A stretch of 64,000 bases of DNA, taken from the NCBI RefSeq assembly GCF_901933205.1, contig NC_044591.1, positions 1,709,501-1,773,500 on the forward strand, given 5' to 3'. The stretch's first letter is position 1. Every line of letters begins with the position of its first letter. The notes beneath the pieces were generated by a model. The model saw only the letters and a program-made list of their open reading frames with translations. It did not search any database and was not told where the DNA came from. Both the position numbers and the translations under genes were made by a program. Below, in pieces: positions 27,681 through 38,900 of the stretch. The DNA comes from Camarhynchus parvulus. Taxonomy: Eukaryota; Chordata; Aves; Passeriformes; Thraupidae.

Positions 27681-28592
27681 TCAGGCCACAGTAACAATGT
27701 GGATCTCTTTGTCACAGGAGGCAGAGGAGTCCTTCTTGCACCTGCAGTGGAATTTAGGAGTGCAGCAAAGCACCATAGACATGAGCAACCCCAAAGTAAG
27801 CAGGAGACAAATTACCCATTTCACCCTCCCTGAGTACATGAAGGGGAGGATGAGTATGGCGAGGATCACCCCAAGCAGCAGGAGCAGCAGGAGTCTCTGC
27901 ACAGCCAGGCTGCTGTGTGCTGGGCTGCTTTCCTCTGGGTTCAAAATGTCTTGGCTGCTCTGAGTCCAGCTGTTGCCATCCAGCCCCATGGCACAGATGT
28001 ACACCTCAGGGTTTGAGTCCAAGCGCTCCAGGATGTCTTCTTTATTCTGGAGTGTGCGGATCAGCCCTCCTGACACACAGGTGGGTTTTCTGCAGAGAGG
28101 GCAGGTGATTGTCCAGGTGCTCTCCTCTTTCCTGAGGATCAGCTTAAGGCAGACGGCACAGAAGGTGTGCTGGCAGTCCAGGAGCTTTGGGACTCTGTAG
28201 ATGCTGTACTTGTTGAAGCAGATCATGCAGTCCATGTCCAGGGTGGCTGTGTCTGAGCACTGGAGGTTCAGGTCCAACGTGCTCATTTCGGGAGAGTTTG
28301 TGTCCGTTAGCACAGCAAGCGGCCGTGAGTTTGGAGAGTCTTGTCCCAAACCTGCTGGTTTAAAGGCAGCAGGACCGTCTCTCTCTGTTCCTGAAGGTCT
28401 CTCCATTTCTTCAGTATGCTCTTCAGTGAATCCCACTCTCTTCTTATGTTTTGAGTTTTGTGTTACAGATCCTGCTCTGCTCATTTCTGCAGCACCTCCT
28501 GCCACGGGTGCTGGACTGTCTGCCTCAGCCTGCAGTACTCCAGGAGCTGACAATTTGTTTTCCTTGTTTGGCTTGTCAGTGGATTTCTCCAT
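27681..28592 (-). CDS. RNF186: RNF186, RING finger protein 186 (ER-membrane E3 ubiquitin ligase), single exon
   Basis: An uninterrupted 303-residue frame with TGA at 27683-27681. A C3HC4 RING finger spans about residues 122-167: C122, C125, C140, H142, C145, C148, C164 and C167, including the LLDCQHTFCAVCLK and ITCPLCRK blocks typical of RNF186. Two hydrophobic helices follow at about 233-252 and 258-277, then a short Cys-rich tail ending IHIVTVA. Family knowledge: RNF186 is an intestinal-epithelial E3 ligase anchored in the ER, linked to ER stress and colitis risk. The RING starts near residue 122, against about residue 40 in the 227-residue human protein, so this copy has a longer N-terminus. 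In-frame Met codons at residues 37, 63 and 103 are alternative starts. I prefer M1 because a TATA-like element lies about 70 bp upstream. The gene lies between TMCO4 and OTUD3, as in mammals. Confidence 0.95.
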   Translation of the reverse strand: MEKSTDKPNKENKLSAPGVLQAEADSPAPVAGGAAEMSRAGSVTQNSKHKKRVGFTEEHTEEMERPSGTERDGPAAFKPAGLGQDSPNSRPLAVLTDTNSPEMSTLDLNLQCSDTATLDMDCMICFNKYSIYRVPKLLDCQHTFCAVCLKLILRKEESTWTITCPLCRKPTCVSGGLIRTLQNKEDILERLDSNPEVYICAMGLDGNSWTQSSQDILNPEESSPAHSSLAVQRLLLLLLLGVILAILILPFMYSGRVKWVICLLLTLGLLMSMVLCCTPKFHCRCKKDSSASCDKEIHIVTVA

Positions 28593-28652
28593 GGAGATAA
28601 ACGTCGGTGCAGCTTGTCTCCCCTTAGCTGAAGGATTTCCTGAGTCTCTGGC

Positions 28653-28664
28653 TCCTTTTATGTG
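28653..28664 (-). promoter_or_regulatory. TATA-like element upstream of RNF186
   Basis: The minus strand reads CACATAAAAGGA here, about 65 bp before the RNF186 start codon. This spacing suits a short 5'UTR for an intronless gene. There is no CpG island nearby, consistent with a tissue-restricted TATA promoter. Confidence 0.5.
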
Positions 28665-30317
28665 TTGCTGTATTCCTGCTGTATGCCTGATTGATTAGTG
28701 AGAGCCTTAAGCCAGTCATGCTCTTACAATATGATGTTTTTATGACATGGGGACCAGAGTTAATGATTGACTTCCCAGCCAAGACAGTTTACAATGACCG
28801 ATAATATCAGTGGGCAATTCCTGTGCGGAAGCAGACTCCATGGCATTAGCAGACCACTCTGACAGCCAGACACTACCATTATTATTAAATTAGAACTCTC
28901 TTAGATGAAAGCAATTTCATTGTTCTCCAAACAGTGCTCTGCTAGACAGTGACAGGCTTGGGGGAATTACCTGTTTCTGACATTGGTGTGCTGAATGCAG
29001 TGCTTTGATTAAAGCATATGTGTCAACAGTTGTGGGCTCTCTGGGTAGGAAGTTTGCTCTTGGTTTAAAAACACTTACTACCTGACAGCACCAAGTGAAG
29101 AATGAGATTGAAATTACTAATTTGACTGTTGAATGTCCAATTGTTATTAGCTCTTTTATCCTAGGGTATCTCTTTTTTCAGCCTAGGATAACTCTTTTGT
29201 CCTGTTTGTTTTAGTCATCAGAAGGTTTCCAGTACAAACTGAAGCATGACTGAGGTCCACAGGATCTCTCAGAGTCCATGAAAGAGATCAGAAAACTAAA
29301 AGCAAGACCAGTGTCCTAGAGGGTGGAGCCATCTTATTTCCTGTGGTGCTCACCAAACAACCTCGTGCACTTGGGAATGCCCTTCTTGAGTGATTTTGTG
29401 AATATTCATCTCATCTGAAAAAAATGTCTGAACAAAATCCCTCAGTCTCTAATTTCTTTCTGCCTTTTTATTTGAGCAGTAAAATACAGATAGTTTCTCA
29501 GCAAGAATCCCATGAAAGGAAGGGAAGGATCACTAATCCCAAAAAGCCAGATGAGGTCAGTGTTAGCAGCAGAAGACACACAGTACCACACTGGTAGCCT
29601 CAAGTGCACCTGAATGCTCACACTGCCCGTGCCCCAAGTCCCAGCCCCTCCCTCCCAGAGAGGAGCAGCAGAAAGAAATGAAACAACTGAAGATGAGGAG
29701 GGCAAGGAGTTCAGGAAGGCTCTAATCTCATGAACCCGCTGGAGGGGGATGAGGTGAGAAGAACTTGTTCTTATTTGCTGAGAAATAGAAGGTTTGTCGT
29801 AAGCAAACTTCGTCAAAGGGCCTGAGCCCTCCTGTGTTCCTGCTGATGTGGCATATGATGGTGCTTGATGGACTTTTGGATTACCCCAAATTTTAGGGAC
29901 CTGAGTATCTCTCAGTTGCAGAAGCTGGTATCAAAGTGCAGGAATGTCTGGAAGTAGGCTAGTGAACTGCAAGACTCACTTATCTTTAAGAAGAAAATTT
30001 TCTTTTGCATTTCATATAACTCTTTGTCAGCAAGTTCATGCTGATAAAAAGATCCAGGAAAGCAGAAAACAGACTTGCCACTATTACAATAGTTTAGAAG
30101 CTTCAAATTTGTTCTGTCAGTCCCCATGTCCAAAATGGAAATGTCTTAAAATCTCCTGATTTGTAATTACTAGAACAATATAAAAACACCTTGCAGATGT
30201 TGGAAGTTGGAACAGACACCAAGAGGGACAACTACACTCCTAACATAAAAAGTTTAGAACTGGTTGGGATGAATCTATGCTCCATGTCTGTCTGCTCTGT
30301 GTTCTACCAGTGGGTGA

Positions 30318-30904
30318 GGGTGACTTGGCTGTCTTTTGTGCTGGAAAAATAGTTTTTTGTTGTCCTCCACTGACAAAGTTTTCAGCCAAGCCCTGATTCT
30401 GGCTCCACTTTGTCTCTGGTGTCACGAGTGATGCTCCCTGGCTGGCATGTGCCTTGTGCTTATCTGAATTGCTCACAGCCCATTAATGCTCCTCTGGCTA
30501 ATTACTGTCTCATTAATCATTTGCAGTCAGTGTATGTACTCACATTGTTTTCCCTCTTTTAGTGTGTTTGCATAACAAAATGTGTTTCTATGAAATGCTT
30601 TATATGGAATTGTTTATAGCAGGAAATAGATATAAAAGAGCAGTTGTGTCATTCCTAGTAAAATCCTCATGTGCCACAAGCCAGACATCCCAGAAGATAC
30701 TGAGGATACTGCCGTGAGCTTCTCCCTGTGCTGAGCTGTGCTTCAGGCTGTCCTGACTCTGGACAAGAGGAACAGAAAAATGACATCCAGCTTAGAAATC
30801 CCTGGGATGTGAAGCCTCTTACTGCATTCCTGGGACTGTTCTGTTAGCGTTCCTCACAAAGCTGTTGGGATGTGCCCTCCGAGCTAGGAATTAGAAATGC
30901 ACAG
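30318..30904 (+). repeat. First copy of a dispersed repeat of about 0.58 kb, LTR-like
   Basis: Shares about 580 bp with 52988-53574. It can be bounded by TG at about 30330 and CA at 30904 and contains TATAAAAG at 30631-30638, so a solo LTR is possible. No AATAAA or target-site duplication is evident, so the class is unproven. Confidence 0.85.
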
Positions 30905-31099
30905 CAATGCCCTGGTGGCTGCTGCTGCTGGGCAATTCCTTTAACCAGTTCCTATGGGACACGTGGGAAAGCCAAAGAGCAGGAGGATGGTAGGGAATCC
31001 TCCCCAAGAGCCCTGCTCCAGACAAATCACCCATCTTGCTGTGCCCCTTTTCCAGCATCCTGAGGCGTTTCCATCAGTGCTAGAGGAAGCAAGACACGG

Positions 31100-31990
31100 A
31101 GCCTCAGTTTATTACACTTATCACATTGTTATGAATAAGAAGCTTGACTAGGCCAATATTCAAGCAGCAATCAATTTATTATTTAATATGATAAAGTATG
31201 AGCAATACAGCGCTGGGTACAGTGGGGGAAGTTTTCCTTCCAACTGCACACCAATAATTGAGGGTTACAGGTATTTATAGGGGTACTCATCAGCTTTTTC
31301 AGCAGTTTCTATTCCAATTTTTACTCATCAGCAATTTTTATTCCAAATTATTACATCACAATTCTATACACTATTGTGATTTTAGTTTCTCTCAGGATGT
31401 GTATCAAAAGGAGTATTCCCAGATGGTGGTGGTCCAGTTTCCGAAAGAAGGAAGATGAATCCCATCTGGTGGAGTCCAGCTCCCCAGATGTGGGTCCACC
31501 TTTTAATTGCAGAGACTATAAATTTAAAAACAGTGATGTCCAGCTTCCATTGGTTGAAACCATAAATCCTTGAGGTGATGTTCATCTTCCTCTCTCAAGC
31601 TGTTTTTCTCTGCTTCAATAGGGCGTGAGATAAGCATATTTCCTTTATATATATTCCAAAGCTATAGTTTCAAGGATACAAGTAATCTTCTAAATTTATA
31701 CTTCAAAAGGTTATTATTGCAGAGCTCTTTATGGATTAACTACAAGCAAAAAGCGACATCCTTAACGCTTTAATTCCAATGCTCCTAAATCAACCAGGGT
31801 TAATTGCAAACAAAAGATAGGTCAAAAGGCCTTTTTCCATGCTTTATTTTCCTCAGTTATTATTAGAATTCACAGCTGTCCCACTGTCGGTGTCTACACA
31901 TTTCGCACTCACAAATACAGACGTCGCCTGTTTGTACCTGACACGAAACACAGTTTGTATTTTACACATTTAATCATCGCTGTCTCGGCT
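31100..31990 (-). mobile_element. Probable LTR-retrotransposon (endogenous retrovirus) LTR relic
   Basis: Read on the minus strand, this AT-rich block has a TATA box (complement of tatttata at 31272-31279). A polyadenylation signal follows (AATAAA, complement of 31108-31113) about 165 bp downstream, just before a CTGAGGCTCC stretch. This U3-R-U5 arrangement is typical of avian ERV LTRs. No gag, pol or env frame is present. The 5' (right-hand) boundary is uncertain, and I could not identify a target-site duplication or assign a family. Confidence 0.4.
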
Positions 31991-32088
31991 CTGCTCCTGC
32001 CCTGCTGCTGCTGTCAGCCCCGTTCTCCTGGTGCCACCTCGCGGGTACTCCATCTGCTCAGCTCCCTGTTTGCTGGGGGTTCATTTCT

Positions 32089-32255
32089 GGGGCTGAGCAA
32101 CAGGATTGGGGCTGAGCAGCGGGATTGGGGTTGAGCAGCGGGATTGGGGCTGAGCAGCGGGATTGGGGTTGAGCAGCGGGATTGGGGTTGAGCAGCGGGA
32201 TTGGGGACTAGCAGCGGGATTGGGGACGAGCAGCGGGATCTGGGATTGAACAGCG
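32089..32255. repeat. 19-bp minisatellite upstream of OTUD3
   Basis: About eight or nine tandem copies of a 19-bp unit, gagcagcgggattggggct, with small variants (ttgagcagc, actagcagc, acgagcagc). It begins about 0.65 kb upstream of the OTUD3 start codon and ends near 32255, roughly 0.2 kb before the dense CpG-rich promoter. Confidence 0.9.
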
Positions 32256-32439
32256 GTGATTTGGGGCTGAGCAGACACGGTGTGCGGTGGCGTGTGCCGG
32301 TGCAGAGCGGCAGCACAAAGCGCCCACCCGTGAGGGTAGGGCCGGGAGCTGTGCCGGGCAGCAAGGAAATGCTCTCGGCCGGGGGGAGTGCAATAAGCAG
32401 AAGAAGCCAATTAGCGGGAATCCGGCAGCTTTTGGTACA

Positions 32440-32935
32440 ACATCGGTGATTGTGGCGCCTCCCCAGCCCTTCCCCGCGGACACGCCGCTCCCAGCGCTTG
32501 GCTGCGCCGTCCTTCCCTTCACCGCTCCCGGTTTTCAATCCGCAGCCGCAGTTTCCCCCGGGACCCCTCTGTGCCGTCTCTCCTTCCTCTTCTTCCCCAT
32601 CCTCCTCCTCCTCCTCCTCCTCCCCGGGAGGCTCCCCGCGCGGGGGGGCGCTCACGTGACCCCGTCCCGGCGCCGCGGTCACGTGAGTCGCGCCCGGTTG
32701 CGGTCACGTGGCGCGGCCGGTGCGGCGGCCCCGGCGGGGATGTCCCGCAAACAGGCGGGCAAGGCCCGGCCCGCCCCCGCCGCCAGGAAGGGCCGCCGGC
32801 CCCGGCAATCCCCCGCCGGAGCGGCCCCGGGCCCCGCTGCGGGCGGCAGCGGCGGCTTCGCCGGGCAGCTCCGGGCCCTCGGCCTTAAGCTGCGGGAAGT
32901 GCCGGGAGATGGGTGAGCGCCGTGACGGGTGTCCC
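32440..32935 (+). promoter_or_regulatory. OTUD3 CpG-island promoter with three CACGTG E-boxes
   Basis: A strongly CpG-rich block overlaps the first coding exon of OTUD3. Three CACGTG palindromes lie at 32653-32658, 32680-32685 and 32705-32710, all within 90 bp of the ATG at 32740. All three are preceded by TC and the last two by GTC (GTCACGTG), which matches bHLH-ZIP (USF, MITF/TFE, MYC/MAX) sites and the CLEAR consensus. A CCT-repeat run lies just upstream at about 32600-32625. The TSS is not directly visible. Confidence 0.7.
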
Positions 32936-35900
32936 CAGCAACCCCGGGGACTCTCCCGACATCCAGCCCTGAAGGCTGAGCGCTTCCTCCTCCCCGGGCG
33001 ATGTGAGCCCGTGTCCCCGGGACCGAGGGCTTTCAGTGATCCCGGGGTGGGAGCCCGTGTCCCCGGGACCGAGGGCTTTCAGTGATCCCGGGTTGGGAAC
33101 CCGTGTCCCCGGGACCGAGGGCTTTCATCGATCCCGGGTGGGAGCCCGTGTCCCCGGGACCGAGGGCTTTCAGTGATCTCGGGGTGGGAGCCCGTGTCCC
33201 CGGGGACCGAGGGCTTTCAGTGATCCCGGGGTGGGAGCCCGTGTCCCCGGGGCCGAGGGCTTTCATCGATCCCAGGGGTGGGAGCCCGCGTCCCCGGGGC
33301 CGAGGATTTTCCCCTCCCGGCTGAAGTGGGCCCTGCGCTCCGCAGAGGGGAGGATTTCCCCGCTGTGCCCTCAGTGATCTCTGCTGTTCTCTGCGGTTCT
33401 GCAGGGCCTGACGGCTCGGCCAGTCCCAGCCCTGGCGCCCAGGGGGCCGGGGGCTCCAGTGTCCAGCGGAACTGAGCATAGGAAGGGCCATAAATGTTCT
33501 TATGGAATACTTTCACCCCCTTCTTTTCTAGAAGGTGAAAAGGTAGCAAACGTTCCTGCTGAGAAGTTGCTCAATGGGGCATTTGTTTGTCCTTCGTTGC
33601 TTTATGTCCCTTGTCAGGTGTCAGTGTGGGACAGTTGGGCCCAGCAGTTTTACTGTGACACGGTCACTCAGACCCAGCCACTGAAGGCACAGGGAGCGAG
33701 CGCTCCTCTGCATTCACAGCCTTGCTAAACCGGGCAGAATGAGCACAGCCCCTTTCCCTGTGACCTGTATTCCTTCTGCTGCCCCAGGCACACCCTCTCC
33801 TCATTTCCCTCTCTGCAGGAACTGCTTGTTCCGGGCGCTGGGGGATCAGCTGGAGGGGCACTCCCGGAACCACCTGCGCCACCGCCAGGAGACCGTGCAG
33901 TTCATGCTGCGGCAGCGCGCCGACTTCGAGCCCTTCGTGGAGGATGATGTGCCCTTTGACAAGCATGGTATGGGCTCTGTGGGATGTCCTGGGAGGCATC
34001 CTTGTGTCGTGCAGCTCCTCACTAAGCAGTTCCCCATCCCAGAATTACTTTAGAGCTCCTCTCTAGTTTTCAGAAACAGGGACTTTACATTTATGGCTGT
34101 TGCGATGCTGTGGGAAGGTGAGCGGTTTAATCCTCATTGAATTTGTCCCGGACATTATTTAAATTTGTGAGAAACTTGGAGAAGGAAAGAGAGACCAAAA
34201 AGGCAAGGAGTAAAAATTAGGTGTTTTCAAAAGGAACTTAAGAAAAATTGTCTCGTTTTCCTTGAATACTGGTGAGTATTTGGCTGTTTTGGTGAGTGGC
34301 TGATTACTTTGGGTTTCTTTCTCCTTGGCTCTCAGTATTTCCTTCTGGGAAGTGAGGGGAGGATCCAAACCAGAGACAAATACAGCCTTTGATGTGCCAG
34401 GTACCATGGAGATGATGCATGAAGGTAGTTTGGTCAGTCAGTATGTGGCACTTCTTCTGAGGCCTTACTTTGTTTAAGGATGGAGTGCTTTTTTTAGAGA
34501 TCTCTGTGATCGTTTAAATGCATTACCTCATGTTGCAGCCAAATTCTTGTTTCATAGGTGGAATTTCCCTTCCAGAATTTCTTGGGCTCATGTTCAAATC
34601 TCACCCCTCATTATCCCTCCACTGCTTTTGGAAGTATCAGAAATTAGGTTCCAACTCTTGTGAATGTTTTTTCCTTTAGTTGCCAATTTGGCCAAGCCTG
34701 GTACTTTTGCTGGCAATGATGCTATCGTGGCCTTTGCAAGGAACAATCAAATGAATGTGGTTATTCATCAGCTCAACACTCCACTGTGGCAGGTGAGACA
34801 CAAAGCTTCTACATTTTTGCCTAATTTTTACCTGAGGGATATAAATACTGTGGAAAATTCTTGATTTATTAACAAAGAGCATTAGCTGCAATGATCTGGG
34901 CATGGTGCAGAGCTGTGCCTGGTTTTTGAAGAGAGGAAACTCTTGAGATTTTGGTTAGGAGTAGAGGGCAGGAAAGAAAACAGTGAGTGCATGAGAGATG
35001 GGTATGTGGGGGCAGAGCAATGTGTTTTACTTGGGTTTTAAGCTATGACCTTCAGTGCCATGCTCTGTCTCCTGAAGGTCAGAGTACATTTGAGCTGAGT
35101 TTTCTGCTAGGAATCCCAGAATGGGTCAGGTTGTAGGGGACCACACTGGATCATCTGGTCCTGTCTCCCAGCCCCAGCTTCCTCAGCCTTTCCTGGGCAG
35201 AGAGATGCTCCAGGCCCTTCCTCATGTCTGCAGCCTCCACTGGCCCTGCCCCAGGAGCCCAGGGCTGGACACAGCACTCAGCTGTGCCTCCCAGGGCTGG
35301 GCAGAGGGGACCTGCTGCCACTGCTCCTCCCAGTGCACCCCAGTGCACCCCAGGGCCCCCTGGCTCCCAGGACACTCTGCTGGCTCCAGGACAGCTCATT
35401 GACCATGGGACCCCCAGGTCCTCCCTGCAGAGATGCTCCAGCAGGTCACCCCTGCCTGTGCTGCTACTTGGGGTTCTTCCTCCCCAGGGCAGGACCTGCA
35501 CTGGCCTTGCTGAACTTCAGGTGGTTCTTCCCTGCCCATCTCCAGCCTGGTGAGTCCTTCTGAAGGGCAGCACAGCCCCTGGAGTTTGAGCTAGGCTTAA
35601 GGAAACCTGTACAACAAGATTCAGGAAGGTGGAAATGAAGGTGTAGCAGGGCATGCACTGTGTTGGAGTGAAGCTCCATCAATTCTGAGTGGGATGTGGA
35701 ATGCCAAGGTTTCTGACAGATAGAGAAATGAGGTTTTAAAATAATTTTTAAAACCTTAAAGTGGTGTTTAATCAGCTCATGGAAAGCACTGTGTGGTGTG
35801 GTTTCCTCTGACAGAGGGACACTGAAACAAGTAATCCATCAGGTCCCTTGTTTTCTCTTTGTTGTTGTTTTCCATGGCAGGTGGAATGGGTCCATGCTCA

Positions 35901-38900
35901 GTCAGCCTGGTCCCTGAGCAAGTGAGAACCTGTATTCAAGCCAGGATTGTTTCTGGCCTCTGTTTACAGACAGAACCAATGAAGTGTATAGATTAAACAG
36001 GGCAATAAAGATAAAAAACCAGATGAAAACTGTCAGTAGCATCTTAACTACATTTAAAATAGCTTCACGTGGATTCCTGAAATGAAACAAGTTGAAACTC
36101 TCATTTATGGGCAGCCATGGGCAGAGGGACAGGTGGGTGAAGTACCTGCAGGGGAGGTCACAGGGGTGGTTTTCATGTGTTGTTCCTCAGTGTTCTCACT
36201 TACTGCAATTTTGATGTCCTTGATTCTTTCATCTCCTCTCAGTGACCGTGTCAGGGTGTCAGTACAGAGTTTGTGATGAGGTTCTGTCCTGCCTGAGCAG
36301 TGCTGTTAGTGAAGGGTTGTCTCAGGCCCTTCAGAACAGTGTGAGTTAGGAGAACTGTGAGTAGTTGTACCATCATGAAAAGCTCTTGGCAGGTGGACAT
36401 CTCTGCACGGAATTTTTTTGGTCTTTGAACACCCCTTAACTTTTTTGATACTGACTGTAAGTTATAGAATTGCTAAAGTTGGAAAAAACCTTTCAAATCA
36501 TGGAGTCCAGCTGTGGACTCAAGTTAGCTGAGATTTGTAGGTTATTTCTTTGTTGGCATTTTGGATAACAGGCTGGCTTTTTTTCTCTCTGTTTTTAATC
36601 TGCAGCTCTAATTTACTTACCAGTTTCAGTGTATTCGTAGCATGAGAGAATCCTGGGTTGGTTTGGGTTGGGAGGGACCTTAAAGCTCATTCAGTGCCAC
36701 CCCTGCCGTGGCAGGGACACCTTCCACTGTCCCAGGTTGCTCCAGGCCCCGTCCATCCTGGCCTTGGGCACTGCCAGGGATCCAGGGGCAGCCACAGCTG
36801 CTCTGGGCACCCTGTGCCAGGGCCTGCCCACCCTCACAGGGAATGAATTCCTTCCCAATATCCCATCCATCCCTGCCCTCTGGCAATGGAAGCCATACCC
36901 CCTTGCCCTGGCACTCCAGGCCCTTGCCCACAGTCTCTCTTCATCTTTCCTGTTGGCTCCTTCAGGCACTGGAAGGTCACACTTAGGTCACCCTGGAGCC
37001 TTCTCTTCTCCAAGCTGAACAATTCCAATTCTCCCAGCTTTCCTCATAGGAGAGCTGCTCCATCCCTCTGAATCAATGTGGTGACCTCCTCTGGGCCCAC
37101 TCCAGAGTGGAAAGAGGCTTCCCTAATGAGAGCTAAATTGGCTCATTTTCAAATCTTTCAAGAGCTTTGGGATTTGTTAGATACCTATTCAAGCTCTGGC
37201 AGAGGAAAAATGTTTAAAACAAATCTTACCAAGTTGCAGCAGTGGAATAATTTAATAGAATAGAAAGCAGGAGTTAAGTGTAACCAAGTGTCGAGTTGGA
37301 ATCTGAAGGTGAGCAAGTGTAAAATATAAAATAGATGAATGGAGAATTATTTGTTGGAAAACCTGATGTCATTAGTGCAGCACAGACCGCAGGCAAGGCT
37401 GAAAGGTGCCTTGGTGTGTGGTCTGGGAGCTGAGATAAGGCAGTTCACAGACGTAAAAGGGTTGGGAAACTCTGGAGCCCTAAGCAAGGAGTTCTGGTCC
37501 TTTGCTTGCTGACGTCTGGAGAGCTTCGGGTGAACTTGGGCTGGCAGGTCAAGCCAAGCTGGTCTGCAAGTGCAGTGGGATTTTCTGCATTCCTGGCAGG
37601 AGCTGGAATGCTGTGTAGCTCTTATCTAATAGTTCGAGACACTGATAATCAGGGTAGGAACTATTCTCACATCAGTACAGATAATACTCAGAGCAGGAAT
37701 TTTCTGTGGAAATTGCTGTAACTTGGCGCTGATAAAGCAAAGCAACATTTGGTTGTTAACATTGCTCCTGAATGGAGTTAATACATTTTCATGGATTTGC
37801 TTTATTTTAAAAACAAAACACAGCTGCTTGGAATGCTGTAAAAACAGCATCTTGTCCCAGCTGCAAATCAAAATTTACTCTGAGTGACTGTTTCCACTGT
37901 TGCTGTCACTTGAATGGCCTCTCTTCCCTCGTATTTGAGAGTAAAATGACATGGTCCATTCCCTGGGAGCTCTCGCTGAAGCTGGTTCTGGGAAGATGAT
38001 CAGAAAACAGATAGCTCCTGTGGAAAGTTTAGGAAATAGTTCTGAGCTTTCCAGAAAAATATTTTCATTCCACGTTTTGTTTGTTCTGGTGTAACTGCCC
38101 AATATTTTCCATCTGGCTTTCATACCTTCTTCTCTTCCTCTTTCAAATGCTCAGCAGCCACCTACTTGCCTCCTTCCCGGTGTTTGCCATCACTGCAAAA
38201 AAACGAATACTCTGAGAAATCTGGTGCTGAAGCCGATTGCAGATGCTCATTTGCAGTTTGTTTCTTTTGTTGAGATCCGGGGCACGGACAGGAGCGGCGC
38301 CAGGGAGCTGCACATCGCCTACAGGCACGGCGAGCACTACGACAGCGTCCGCAGGCTCAGCGACGACTCGGAGGCGCCGGCCCACCTTCGGATGGAGGTG
38401 GGCTCTGCTGGAATGAGCCGGCTGGGGGTGACACACAGCGCTGGGCAATGCTGCCACTTGATTTCCATGCTCATTGGGGATGGAGGGAGGAGCTGGGTCG
38501 CCGTGTTGTGCTGGGAGAGCAAAGCCCTGAGGTTGTAGCTCATGCTGCTGGCTCTCTCAGAGGGGCTGTGAAGGAGGATTTCAGCCTCTGGGCTGGAAAT
38601 GAATTCAAAGCTGATGCTGTGATGTGGGCTGTCTGGAAGCAGCCTCATCTAAATGATGTAATCATGCACCTCAAATGGAAAAACAGAGGGAAGAGAGGAA
38701 AGAGCTGGAAATGCAACAGCTGGATGTAGTTGTCTTCCTCATATCTCCTTTTTTGATGTGAGGAGTAATTGTGCTGTGCTTGAGGTTCTCTGCACACAGC
38801 TGAGGTGTGGTATTGTATTAAAAATATTCCATTTAAAAGCTCATTTATTGTGATTCATGATGTTGTAGTGCACTGGAGTTTGTTCAGCAGTGCAGGAGGT

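Noticed and set aside
28201..28698. 165-codon plus-strand frame
   Set aside because: Antisense to RNF186, with no family features.
32287..32739. In-frame upstream extension of OTUD3 exon 1
   Set aside because: The protein family starts MSRKQA at 32740; the upstream part is promoter CpG island.
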